Counted from the stretch's first letter, positions 30,100 through 37,820 are shown. The stretch is DNA of 64,000 bases from Caulobacteraceae bacterium (GCA_947475735.1 CANJLQ010000003.1:62001-126000), one strand, 5' to 3'. Numbers and translations are program-made. The notes: generated by a model from the sequence alone, not told the origin.

Positions 30100-30978
30100 T
30101 CACTCCGCGTCGGGATCGATGATGCCATCGCGAACGGCGACCGCGACCGCTTCGATACGCGTGCGGACGCGCAGCTTGGCGCAGGTCTTCTCCAGATCGC
30201 GCAGCACCGAACCGCCCTCGGCCTCATACGCCTCGACGCCGACGAAGACGGCGCGGCGGTCGTCCGCCCTGACCTTGGCCTCGGTCATGGCCCGGCGAAT
30301 GGCGTGGACGGGACGGTACTCGCCCAACTGCTCGAACACCTGACGCTGCCGGTCCTGATCGCCGCTGACGCAGAAGGCCATCAACTGATCAAGCGCCAGC
30401 GCCCCCTCCCGATAGGCCGCCATCAGCTCCGGGGCCGCCGCCCCGAGCCGCAGACGTTGACGCACTACGGTCGCCGTGACGCCGAACCGGGCGCCGATCT
30501 CCTCGGCGCCATAGCCCTTCTCGTCCGCCAGCCGCTTGAACGCCTCGAACTGGTCGGCGGGGTGCATGGCCTCGCGGGTGGTGTTTTCGTCGAGACTGAT
30601 TTCATGGGCGTCATTCTCGGTATCTACGACAACCTTGACCGGATGGGTCCGCTTGATCTGCTTGCGCTTGGCCAAGAGCCTCAGGCCCTGACGGCGCCCC
30701 TCCCCGATGGTTACGAGGTAATTGCCGGTGGCCGTCCCGTCCTCGCCGCGTTCGATCTCGACCACGGGCGGCTGCAACACCCCCTTGACCTTGATGGAGG
30801 CGGCGAACGCCTCGATGGTCGCCGCGCTGTGCGGCACCTTCCGGGCGTTCTTCGGGGACGCCTTCAACCGGTTCAGCGGAACCACGATCTCCGCACCGTG
30901 AACCGGCTCCTGATCCGCTCCGGTCGCGGCGGCGCCAGCCGCCGCAGGGATACGGGCTTGGGTGGATTGAGCAGTCAT
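30100..30978 (-). CDS. Plasmid/ICE-type ParB-like protein, C-terminally truncated
   Basis: 292 residues from ATG 30978, which follows AAGGAGG. The N-terminal half has the ParB/Spo0J nuclease-like fold (KASPKNARKV; GVLQPPVVEIERG; TIGEGRRQGLRLL; DENTTREAMHPADQFEAF) and a helix-turn-helix (AEEIGARFGVTATVVRQRL). The family that keeps the motif RRAVFVGVEAYEAEGG normally runs to about 600 or more residues. Here homologous sequence ends soon after SVLRDL and a short unrelated-looking tail closes the protein. It is probably a remnant of a plasmid or integrative element and unlikely to work as a partition protein. No parA is next to it. Confidence 0.7.
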   Translation of the reverse strand: MTAQSTQARIPAAAGAAATGADQEPVHGAEIVVPLNRLKASPKNARKVPHSAATIEAFAASIKVKGVLQPPVVEIERGEDGTATGNYLVTIGEGRRQGLRLLAKRKQIKRTHPVKVVVDTENDAHEISLDENTTREAMHPADQFEAFKRLADEKGYGAEEIGARFGVTATVVRQRLRLGAAAPELMAAYREGALALDQLMAFCVSGDQDRQRQVFEQLGEYRPVHAIRRAMTEAKVRADDRRAVFVGVEAYEAEGGSVLRDLEKTCAKLRVRTRIEAVAVAVRDGIIDPDAE

Positions 30979-31307
30979 GTCTGCCTCCTTTGGGCAAGGG
31001 TTGCAGGCACGCGAAACGCGCGCCTGAAACCCTGCCCGTCGGCGAGACCGGGGTAGCAAGGGCCAGGGCGGATCGGCCGGAGGGGGATCGCCCGGCCTGC
31101 ACAAGCCTCGTATCGATCGCGGGCATCGCCCCTGTCGCCGGCGCGGAAGGCCGGGGAGACCGGCCGATCCGGCGGCGGAGCCGCTTCACCCTGGCCCGCG
31201 CGAGGGCGGAGCCCTTAGATCTTCAGAGGCATGCGATCGCGGTTCGGCCAGCCGAATCAGCGAGGGTGATGTCCCTTCGCCGATTGCGGCCCACACGGAG
31301 TGCCCAG
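30979..31307. other. GC-rich intergenic region, no gene recognised
   Basis: A stretch of about 330 bases between the ParB-like start and a hypothetical plus-strand gene. Only the parB ribosome binding site is clear. Several short GC-rich dyads are present, but none is convincing as a terminator or operator. A reading frame open across it looks non-coding (Arg/Pro-rich). Confidence 0.4.
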
Positions 31308-31616
31308 ATGACCACCGCTGCATCCCCCGCCCGACCCGTCTGCTACGCCCGGATCATTCTGACGGCCGCAGGCGTTCAACTCCCCCGTCAGCACTTTTTG
31401 GTCGCCGGATCCACGCCGGCTCAGATCAACAGCGTCGCAATCGGCCTACGCGACGCGCACGATCAGGCTGACAACTATCTTAACAAAACTGTTCCGGCCG
31501 CCGAAGTGCCGGAGCACGTCCTGCTCCAGGATGGTCAGTCGCTGCCTCTCGACGTCGAGCTGAGTTGGTTCGACAACGATCTGGGCAAGGTGGATTGGTC
31601 GAAGTTGAAGATTTGA
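31308..31616 (+). CDS. Hypothetical 102-residue protein
   Basis: ATG at 31308. The composition looks like a soluble folded protein (RPVCYARIILTAAGVQLPRQ; DAHDQADNYLNKTV, ending ELSWFDNDLGKVDWSKLKI). I recognise no domain, signal peptide or membrane helix. The base composition is less GC-biased than in the neighbours, which fits accessory DNA. The open frame extends further upstream, but that part encodes Arg-rich sequence and is left out. It sits between the ParB remnant and the EEP hydrolase, convergent with the latter. Confidence 0.45.
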   Translation: MTTAASPARPVCYARIILTAAGVQLPRQHFLVAGSTPAQINSVAIGLRDAHDQADNYLNKTVPAAEVPEHVLLQDGQSLPLDVELSWFDNDLGKVDWSKLKI

Positions 31617-31659
31617 ACTACAGTACGCGGCGGCGAGCGTTCAGGACGTGTTGCCAGTG

Positions 31660-32559
31660 TCAGCCCACGAGCCGCACCGAGATCGGACAGTGGTCCGACG
31701 GGTGCTCGGCCTCGGGCACGCCGCCGTAGACATATTCCTCGAATGACCCCGGCTCGATCCGGGCGGTCGCGGCAGCGCCCGTGGCGATGAAGTCGATGTA
31801 TTCGCGGTAGCGCGCCTTACAGCCGGCCGGCCGGTCGCCCGAGGTCAGGGTCAGGGTCGAGCCCTCTGGGTCGCCGTCGTTCAGGTCGGCCAGGAAGGCG
31901 TCGTTACGGCTGGCAAGACGACGGTTCCAGTCGCCCAGCACGACGAAGGCGGCGCCTTCGCGGGCGCGCGCCTCGGTCCATCCCTCCAGCACAGGGAGCT
32001 GGTCGAAGAGCACGGGGCAGTCCGGGTCGGTCGGCTCGCGGCCGGAGTTGCAGCCGGACTTCAGATGCACCGCCAGGAGCCGAACCGGCCGCCCGCGCGA
32101 CACCGTCACATCCACGCCCCAGCGAAGATCGGGGTTACCGAGGGCCAGGGCGCTAAGGTCGGGATTGCGGGTCCAGGGCACGCCCTTGCGGATGGCGAAG
32201 CCGACGGCCTGGTTCTGGATAGAGAGCCCCGGACGCCCACGGCACTCGCCGCCGCGGGTGCTGGGCGGACGGCCGGACATGACCACGTCGTAGAGCGCCG
32301 GATCGAACACCCGTTCGGCGGCGGCCCGGTTCTGCACTTCCTGAAAGGCGATCACGTCGGCGCCGAGGGCCGAGGCGTGCGCCCGCAGACGGGCGTAGTC
32401 CGCCCCGGTGCGCGGGCTGCAGCCCTCCCCGTCCCGTTCGGCCAGATGCTTCATGTTCCAGCTGGCGATCTTGAGGCCGCCGCCGTCGCGGGGCGGCGTC
32501 ATGCCGACGCAGCCCGACAGGAGGGCGGCCGAGAGGGTGAGCGCGATCAGGGATTTCAT
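31660..32559 (-). CDS. Exported endonuclease/exonuclease/phosphatase-family lipoprotein
   Basis: 299 residues from ATG 32559. The N-terminus is a lipoprotein signal (IALTLSAALLSGC). EEP-fold motifs follow in order: KIASWNMKHL (Asn), VIAFQEVQN (catalytic Glu), AVHLKSGC (His), VVLGDWNRR (Asp/Asn pair), IDFIATG and HPSDHCPISV (Asp-His). All the family's catalytic positions are present, so it should be an active Mg-dependent phosphodiesterase or phosphatase on the periplasmic side. The substrate (nucleic acid, lipid or inositol phosphate) is unknown. Longer upstream codons are open but lack a signal context. Confidence 0.8.
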   Translation of the reverse strand: MKSLIALTLSAALLSGCVGMTPPRDGGGLKIASWNMKHLAERDGEGCSPRTGADYARLRAHASALGADVIAFQEVQNRAAAERVFDPALYDVVMSGRPPSTRGGECRGRPGLSIQNQAVGFAIRKGVPWTRNPDLSALALGNPDLRWGVDVTVSRGRPVRLLAVHLKSGCNSGREPTDPDCPVLFDQLPVLEGWTEARAREGAAFVVLGDWNRRLASRNDAFLADLNDGDPEGSTLTLTSGDRPAGCKARYREYIDFIATGAAATARIEPGSFEEYVYGGVPEAEHPSDHCPISVRLVG

Positions 32560-32825
32560 GACAGGGGGCCTCGCGGGGAAGGGTGCGGCCCGGCCGACGG
32601 CGGGTCGGCGCGGGACCGCTGCCGGGCGCAAGGTCGGTCGCGGTCCGGCGGTCCCCGCCTATCCCATCGAACCGATTCCCGCGATGCGTCATTCGCGGCG
32701 CCCCAGTTGAGGGGCGTTTCGGCGCCAGCAAAAGTGTTCAGACCCTCCCCGCCTTCGGCCATTGCCCAGCTTAAGGGCGAATTCACTGGCGAGCCCTAGC
32801 CTGTGATCCAACACGGAGAGGGTTC

Positions 32826-33020
32826 ATGAAAAACGCCATCTTGCTGCGTCAGTCGGGTCTCAGTCTCATCAGTGTCACTGCGGTTCTCGCCGCAACGTTT
32901 ACTGGCTGGGGTATCGCTATCGGACACGGTGCCGAGGCCCTGTCGATAGCCTCGTTCGCTGCCGCGCCGGTCGCTTTGGGCGCCTTGTTGATCCGCGCGG
33001 GAGCGAAGCGGCCCGCCTGA
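32826..33020 (+). CDS. Small two-helix membrane protein, unknown
   Basis: A 64-residue ORF starting at ATG 32826 behind GGAGAGGG. It has two hydrophobic segments (LSLISVTAVLAATFTGWGIA; AEALSIASFAAAPVALGALL) joined by a GHG turn, and a basic C-terminus (RAGAKRPA). The pattern is a plausible small inner-membrane protein. No family is recognised. It is isolated between the EEP hydrolase gene, which is divergent, and the second copy of the dispersed repeat. Confidence 0.5.
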   Translation: MKNAILLRQSGLSLISVTAVLAATFTGWGIAIGHGAEALSIASFAAAPVALGALLIRAGAKRPA

Positions 33021-33095
33021 GCCTGCTTCAACGCCAGGTCATCTGCGGCCCGCTTCGATTGCGTCGGGCCGGTGAGCCTGTAGGCTGGCCAACGA

Positions 33096-33206
33096 CGGGT
33101 TCCGGAACGATAGGGACCGATCGGGAGCCGGGGGACGTCCTCGACGTCGGCGGCGGCCGGTCCTGAAACACCGGGCTTCCTCGCAGAAGTTCCAGGCCCG
33201 TCCCCC
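33096..33206 (+). repeat. Dispersed repeat, copy 2
   Basis: About 111 bases that align with 29970-30079 (shared blocks GGGTTCCGGAACG, GTCGGCGGCG, CTGAAAC, CAGAAGTTCCAG). This copy ends 24 bases before the GTG start of the interrupted ORF at 33231. It could therefore carry that gene's leader or promoter. Confidence 0.65.
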
Positions 33207-33230
33207 ATTCGCCGTCCCGAAAGGATCGCC

Positions 33231-33515
33231 GTGGCCGATGAGTTCACCGCCGAGGAAACGGCCCTCTATGACGAGCTGGCGGAACGGGCGGGCGAGGTCG
33301 CGCGCCGGATCCTGGCCGAACGCGGCCTGATCTATCTTGACGATCTCACTCCCGCGGCCGCCCGCGACCTGCTTCGGATCGCCTGGTGAGAAGCTGCCGA
33401 GGCGCGGTTCGCGAACCAGGATGTCAGCGAGCTTCATGCCGAGATCGACCTGATGGTCGACAGCCTCGTCATGAGCTCCGAAGGCGGCAGCGCCGCCCCG
33501 GCTTCGGTTCACTAG
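33231..33515 (+). pseudogene. Small charged protein with an in-frame TGA at codon 53
   Basis: From GTG 33231 the frame encodes an acidic helical protein (MADEFTAEETALYDELAERA; ARRILAERGLIYLDDL) up to TGA at 33387-33389. It then continues in the same frame for 41 more codons of equally protein-like sequence (EAAEARFANQDVSELHAEID) to TAG at 33513. The continuity across the stop suggests a recent nonsense mutation or programmed recoding. A 52-residue product may still be made. The family is not recognised. It follows copy 2 of the dispersed repeat. Confidence 0.5.
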
Positions 33516-33621
33516 GCGGGAGCGCGCGAGTCCGCCGACGTGCGCGCCCTTGTGTCGCGATAGGGAGCCGGGGTCGACGACTTCATCCGGAAGCCGACCG
33601 ACCCCGACCCTGAGACCTCCG

Positions 33622-34854
33622 CTAACCTTGAGCCAGCGGCGCCGGCGGCCGGGCCGTGGAAACGCCGGGAGGCGGGGTCCGCATGAACGGCGGCAGTCCG
33701 TCGATTTCGTACTGTTCCATCGACGCGACACGGCGTTCTTCGCTCATTTTCACCAGCGCACGACCCGCTTCCAGCTTCTCCTCGGGCATGTCTCCGAACA
33801 TCACCTCTCCGAACTGATTGAGTAGCGAGTGTTCGACTCCCTCGAAGGAGAAGTCGTTTTGCCAGCCATTGGCGAGGATGAAGAGCAGCAGACGCTCGCA
33901 GTTCTCCGGAAGGACCTTGCCCTTCAGCCACTGACCGTAAAGCCACAGCGCGACGTCAGCCATCTGGATGCCGGGGCTCTGATCGTCGGGCTTCATGGCG
34001 AAGAGACTGCCAGGAGCCCGCTGCAGGGAGTAGCGCTCGCCAGCCCATTCGATGACATCCGGCGAGGCGTTGGAAAACAGACCGTGCCAAGAGCTCAGCG
34101 TGCGTCCGAACTCGTTCTGCTCATCGTGGATGATCGACGCGATCTTCTTGTTCAGGCGCCTGGACATGGACTGGAGCCCTTCCAGAAGGTTCGCGAAGGC
34201 CACCAGATTGGGGAAGTGGCCCTGCTTGGCGAGCTTCTGCTCGGTGGCGAACTGGACGCACTCCGGGTGCGCGATGATCCAGTCCAGCCCCTGCCCCAGC
34301 AACTCGCGCGATCGCGCATCCGGCAGGATGTCGAGCCGGGCCTTGATCGCCTCGCAGATCGGCGGAAGCGCCGCACGGGCGTCCGCCTCCTTGGGCATCA
34401 GCAGACACTTCCAGAAGTCCCGGGCGATATCGTCGGTGATGACACCAGCGAGCTTGAAGGCTCCGATGATCTTGAGCGGCTTCAAATTATAGGCGTGCCA
34501 CGGGACGGCGGCGTTCTCCCCGGAGTCGAACAGGGTGTCGAACATCTTGGTCGCCAGCAGGTACTTCTTCTCGACCCGCGAGACGAAGAAGTTCGCTCCG
34601 GCGCGATGGAGCAGGCGGAGCAGGTCGTCGGCGATCAGTTCCAGCCGCCCGAGGCCAAGCTCGTTCGCGTGGATGGCGGTGGCGCCAACCTTCCCGGCGA
34701 TGGCCCGAACCTGATCGCCATAGTTCCGGTCGAAGTCGCCCCGGCTGACCAGGGCGGCGGTGTAGTAGTCGGGCTGCGCCGTATCGAAGATGTTTCTTCC
34801 GGTGTTTCCGGACTCATCGACGTAGGCGAACAGCGGGGTGCGGGCTTCTCCCAT
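33622..34854 (-). CDS. DUF3800 protein
   Basis: A 410-residue protein starting FAYVDESGNTG, the DUF3800 signature. Later conserved acidic positions appear in IHANELGLGRL, IIHDEQNEFGRTL and PGIQMADVALWL. The family is predicted to adopt an RNase H-like fold with Asp/Glu metal ligands and is frequent in mobile and defence islands, though its activity is not established. The C-terminal 30 residues are Pro-rich. It lies between the interrupted ORF and the tRNA-Leu gene, in the same orientation as the tRNA, and starts 87 bases beyond its 3' end. Confidence 0.8.
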   Translation of the reverse strand: MGEARTPLFAYVDESGNTGRNIFDTAQPDYYTAALVSRGDFDRNYGDQVRAIAGKVGATAIHANELGLGRLELIADDLLRLLHRAGANFFVSRVEKKYLLATKMFDTLFDSGENAAVPWHAYNLKPLKIIGAFKLAGVITDDIARDFWKCLLMPKEADARAALPPICEAIKARLDILPDARSRELLGQGLDWIIAHPECVQFATEQKLAKQGHFPNLVAFANLLEGLQSMSRRLNKKIASIIHDEQNEFGRTLSSWHGLFSNASPDVIEWAGERYSLQRAPGSLFAMKPDDQSPGIQMADVALWLYGQWLKGKVLPENCERLLLFILANGWQNDFSFEGVEHSLLNQFGEVMFGDMPEEKLEAGRALVKMSEERRVASMEQYEIDGLPPFMRTPPPGVSTARPPAPLAQG

Positions 34855-34992
34855 GGTTTCTTATTCTCCGTTCTCAGGGGGGCCTGAGAGATCGGAAGCG
34901 GCCCTCGCCATTTCAAGGCGCAGCGTTCATCGAATTCGGGTTGGTGCGGGCGGCCGGGGTCGAACCGGCATGGGCAAAGCCCGACGGATTTT

Positions 34993-35204
34993 CATACCAC
35001 TTCGACTTTCGCCGCCGCCGGATGGCGTTCGTGGTCTGGACTATCCCTTCGCCGTAGCCGAAGCCTTAGGCGCCGCCCGTCTAGTCTCTACACCTTCCCG
35101 TCCAAGGGGGACGGGCTTGGCTCGGGATCGCCATCTGACAGGGTTCCCCGACTTTGAGCGGTTCTACGTCCGGGATTTCCCCCGGCGCACTCAATCCTCA
35201 GCTT
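34993..35204 (-). ncRNA. Group I intron in tRNA-Leu(UAA), cyanobacterial type
   Basis: A 212-nt insertion with no ORF. Core elements read in order: CTCAAAGTCGGGGAACC, GGCGATCCCGAGCCAAGCC (P/Q region), GGAAGGTGTAGAGACTAGAC then GGGCGG (R/S region), ATAGTCCA, and GCGGCGAAAG near the end. The last base is G (terminal omega-G). These match, block by block, the core I remember for the Anabaena tRNA-Leu intron. An internal guide GAGT can pair with the 5' exon end ACTT with the required U.G pair. Self-splicing is expected. Confidence 0.9.
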
Positions 35205-35239
35205 AAGTCCGTTGCGTCTACCAGTTTCGCCACGCCCGC
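35203..35239 (-). repeat. att-like direct repeat inside tRNA-Leu
   Basis: This segment (the 5' exon plus the first two intron bases) recurs at 37750-37786 with two mismatches in 37 bases. The shared core includes the minus-strand block GCGTGGCGAAACTGGTAGAC. The two copies flank the protease and integrase genes and are read as attachment sites left by integration into the tRNA gene. Confidence 0.7.
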
Positions 35240-35253
35240 GAGCCGAGGCTTCC

Positions 35254-35281
35254 CTATAGCGAGGAGCCCTCCCCGGTCCAA
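35254..35281 (-). promoter_or_regulatory. Promoter of the split tRNA-Leu gene
   Basis: On the minus strand TTGGAC (35281-35276), a 16-base spacer and CTATAG (35259-35254) form a housekeeping-type promoter. The likely start point is about 8 bases before the tRNA 5' end. It lies on the integrase side of the att repeat, so the element may have supplied it. Confidence 0.55.
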
Positions 35282-35301
35282 GAGACTTGGTTCTGTGAGC
35301 G

Positions 35302-36333
35302 TCAGGGCGGCGACCGCAGGCCGACCTCGGGACGGCGCAGTATCTCCCGGACGACGTTCCATCGGACTGCGCGGGCCCAACGCTGCTTCAGCTCGGCGCT
35401 CTGGATCGCGACGATCTTCATGGTTGCGGAAGGGGACCAGAGGCCCGCCCTTTCGCGGGCCGCCCAGATTGGGCCGCCGCTCAACCCCTTGATGCTTCCG
35501 ATCGCCTCCGTCTCGCCGTCCAGCCGGGCGCCCTGCGCGTCGAGATAGATGAACAGGTCGTGGGAGTAGATCGGCTGGCTGGCTTTCTTGGGGATCGCGG
35601 TCAGGGGATCGGTCGCGAGATTGAGCATCCTTTGATGGACAATCCCGTCAACGTTCCGGGCTCCCTCATGAAGGAAGCCACTCACTACCAGGCGGTCGCC
35701 AACCCGGTCGTCGCCCCCTTGCTCCAGTGGCAGAAAGCCCCAGTTCTCCGCCAGCATGGCGATGGTCTCGGGCTCCTTGAGCTCTATCACGACGACGTCG
35801 GCCGTGACGGGCGGTGGTTGATGGTAAACGATGTGATGCCCGAACGTTCGAAAGTTGCCCCGCACCGGCTGTTCGGGAATGACGACCTCTTCGGTCGGGA
35901 TCATCGCTGAAGAGGCGTCTTCGGGGTCCTCCCGGAAGAGGTGGTCGGCTGTGACCAGGAAGATTCTGTCTTCGTGTTTGAACAGGGTTCCGGTGCCTAG
36001 GATTTCGATCTCGCCGCCGGGCACATCACGCAGGATTGGCAGGGTGACCCGAAGGCGAAAGGCGTTCAGCGCTTTGTCGGCCTCGAGATGGACCGTCTCC
36101 GGCGGACTCTGATGCAGGTAGTAGAAGACGCCATCGGTCGTGACGTCGGCGAGCGCTGCTCCGGCGTCGAACGGAAGGGTCGCCGTGGGCCGGCTCAGGT
36201 CGGCTTCTGCGATCAGCATCCAGTGCTCAGCTTCCTCACCGCCCCGATCGACGCCCCACCCGGACGCCTTGGAGAAGACGGCGTGCTCGGCGGCCGAGGT
36301 GGAGTACGGGGAGCGGTAGATCTGGACGTCCAT
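35302..36333 (-). CDS. Trypsin-like serine protease in integrase-linked cargo
   Basis: A 343-residue protein with a chymotrypsin-fold protease in its C-terminal two thirds. The triad can be read as His in FLVTADHLF (after GTGTLF), Asp in DVVVIEL and Ser in KGLSGGPIW. The N-terminal 120 residues are unassigned and may be a sensing or binding part. There is no signal peptide, so it should act in the cytoplasm. That is unusual for a digestive protease and fits defence or stress modules where trypsin-like domains cleave a partner protein. It ends 63 bases from the tRNA-Leu 5' end and starts 9 bases after the integrase stop. Confidence 0.7.
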   Translation of the reverse strand: MDVQIYRSPYSTSAAEHAVFSKASGWGVDRGGEEAEHWMLIAEADLSRPTATLPFDAGAALADVTTDGVFYYLHQSPPETVHLEADKALNAFRLRVTLPILRDVPGGEIEILGTGTLFKHEDRIFLVTADHLFREDPEDASSAMIPTEEVVIPEQPVRGNFRTFGHHIVYHQPPPVTADVVVIELKEPETIAMLAENWGFLPLEQGGDDRVGDRLVVSGFLHEGARNVDGIVHQRMLNLATDPLTAIPKKASQPIYSHDLFIYLDAQGARLDGETEAIGSIKGLSGGPIWAARERAGLWSPSATMKIVAIQSAELKQRWARAVRWNVVREILRRPEVGLRSPP

Positions 36334-36342
36334 GGGGAAGAC

Positions 36343-37650
36343 TTAGGTCTCCGACGCCGTTTCGCCAGCGCGCGCCCCTCGCTGTCTCGCCGGCTTCGGC
36401 TTGCGGACGTTGATTGCCGAGGCGTCGAGCACGTTCTTGATGTGCGAGGCGTAGTATTTCTCGATCATCTCCACGCTGGTCCGGCAGTTCTTGGCGACCT
36501 GGTAGATGTCCGCCCCCTCCATCAGCCGCATCGAGATGTAGGTGTGCCGCAGGCTGTAGGCCGTCCGCGGCTTGCCGTCCCGGTCCTTCTTAAGCCCGAG
36601 TTCGTCCAGGATGGCGTTCAGGAGCTCGCGCTGGACCAGTCCGAAAACGAGATCGGTCGGCTCGCCGTTCTTGCGCTTCAGGACCCGCTCGAAGGGACGC
36701 ACGGCGCCCGGCATGCTCTTGCAGTACCCGACGCCCCGCTTTCCCCGGACCTCGATCTCAAGGATCCGCTCGCCGGTGGCCTCATCCTCGACGATGGAGA
36801 CGTCCCTGAACTCAAGGCGCTGAGCCTCGTCGGGACGAAGGCCGGTGTTGACCATGAACAGGACGAAATCGTGGAACTGCTCGCACTCCTCGCGCCACCG
36901 TTCTTTTTTCGGGTTCTTCGCCCTCTCCCGCGTCGCTTCATAGAGTCGCTTGTACTCCTCGGGGGAGAACCACGCCCGATGGCTGATCTTCCCGGACGCC
37001 CGATAGGGGTTGCTCATATCGGGAAGGGCCGAAATCCAACCCTTGCGGTTGGCGCTCTTCAGGATCTGTCGGAGGCAGACCATCTCGTTGTGAAGCGTCT
37101 GCCGGCTCGGTCTCTTCCAGGCCTTGACCTTGCCGATCCGCTCCCGACCGTCCGACACGAAGCGCACCCGCTGTGGCTCCTCGGGAGGTGTAACCCGCTG
37201 AAGCCGATAGTCCTGGATCCGACCGGCCGAGACTTCGGAGATCGCCAGGTCGCCGAAGAACGGGTTCAGGTAGAGCCGGATCACCCTGCCTTTGCTCGCG
37301 ACGTACTGAGCGTTGCGCTCGCCCAGCGTCATCGCCGCGTACTCCTTCTCGAACGCTGCTGCGGCTTCGCGGAATGTCTTCTCGCCGCTTCGGCGCGGCG
37401 CGATCCGCTCCGGAATCACGACCAGTGAGTTTGGAGGCGTCGGCAACACGCCGTGCCTCCGCAGCCGGTCCTCGGCTACGCGATCGAGATACCAGTCTCG
37501 AGCGAACTCTCGCGCGTAGGCGATGTTCGTTTCCTTCGTCGACTGACGGTAGTTGCGACCGCTCAGGTACGTCGCGCACTGCCAGAAGCGGCTGTTCTCG
37601 CGACGGTACACATGGAGCTTTCCGTCCATGAGGGAGTGAGACTCCGACAC
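36343..37650 (-). CDS. Tyrosine-type site-specific integrase
   Basis: A 435-residue phage/ICE integrase. The catalytic domain shows Arg in MVNTGLRPDEAQRL, Lys in EVRGKRGVGY, the H-x-x-R box SLRHTYISM (preceded by RTAYS) and the nucleophile Tyr in EMIEKYYASH. The N-terminal half holds an arm-binding and SAM-like core-binding region. It starts about 100 bases from the tRNA-derived repeat at 37750-37786, the usual distance to attP. The protein is full length and all catalytic residues are present, so it may still be active. ATG at 37629 is an alternative start. Confidence 0.9.
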   Translation of the reverse strand: MSESHSLMDGKLHVYRRENSRFWQCATYLSGRNYRQSTKETNIAYAREFARDWYLDRVAEDRLRRHGVLPTPPNSLVVIPERIAPRRSGEKTFREAAAAFEKEYAAMTLGERNAQYVASKGRVIRLYLNPFFGDLAISEVSAGRIQDYRLQRVTPPEEPQRVRFVSDGRERIGKVKAWKRPSRQTLHNEMVCLRQILKSANRKGWISALPDMSNPYRASGKISHRAWFSPEEYKRLYEATRERAKNPKKERWREECEQFHDFVLFMVNTGLRPDEAQRLEFRDVSIVEDEATGERILEIEVRGKRGVGYCKSMPGAVRPFERVLKRKNGEPTDLVFGLVQRELLNAILDELGLKKDRDGKPRTAYSLRHTYISMRLMEGADIYQVAKNCRTSVEMIEKYYASHIKNVLDASAINVRKPKPARQRGARAGETASET

Positions 37651-37749
37651 ATGACCTCCTTGCCGATGACGGCAACTGTGTAAGGCATGTGTAAGTCTCT
37701 ATCCCTCGTAACCGTTTGATTTAGATACGTAAATCTACGGTAGTGGGTT

Positions 37750-37786
37750 TTAAGTCCCTTGCGTCTACCAGTTTCGCCACGCTCGC
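37750..37786 (-). repeat. Displaced 5' half of tRNA-Leu(UAA), att-like repeat
   Basis: On the minus strand this reads as a tRNA-Leu 5' half: GCGAGCG, then the D arm GAAACTGGTAGAC, then AAGGGACTTAAAA with anticodon TAA. After that the match to a tRNA stops. The TTAAAA continues as in an uninterrupted tRNA-Leu, so this copy never had, or lacks, the intron. Acceptor and anticodon stems would mispair with the 3' exon at 34942, so it is not a gene. A TTGACA at 37824-37819 sits where a tRNA promoter -35 would be. Confidence 0.7.
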
Positions 37787-37820
37787 CGGCTGTCCGGCGT
37801 CGCGGCTGGGCGGCCCGCTG

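Larger units (their letters stand above)
34942..35239 (-). tRNA. tRNA-Leu(UAA), interrupted by a group I intron
   Basis: The 5' exon (35239-35205, 35 nt) begins GCGGGCG and ends ACGGACTT. The 3' exon (34992-34942) begins AAAATCCGT. Joined, the exons give a class II leucine tRNA: acceptor GCGGGCG/CGCCCGC, anticodon stem ACGGA/TCCGT with loop CTTAAAA (anticodon TAA), variable arm GGGC-TTT-GCCC, T arm GCCGG-TTCGACC-CCGGC, and an encoded CCA. The interruption lies after the first anticodon base (U34), the same place as in cyanobacterial tRNA-Leu introns. Every stem pairs perfectly, so the gene should be functional after self-splicing. Confidence 0.93.

Noticed and set aside
33387..33389. Selenocysteine at the in-frame TGA
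   Set aside because: No SECIS-like hairpin is evident right after the codon and the protein has no selenoprotein features; a nonsense mutation is simpler.
37750..37786. Second tRNA-Leu gene
   Set aside because: Only the 5' half is present; no T arm or 3' acceptor strand follows, so it is a fragment and not a gene.
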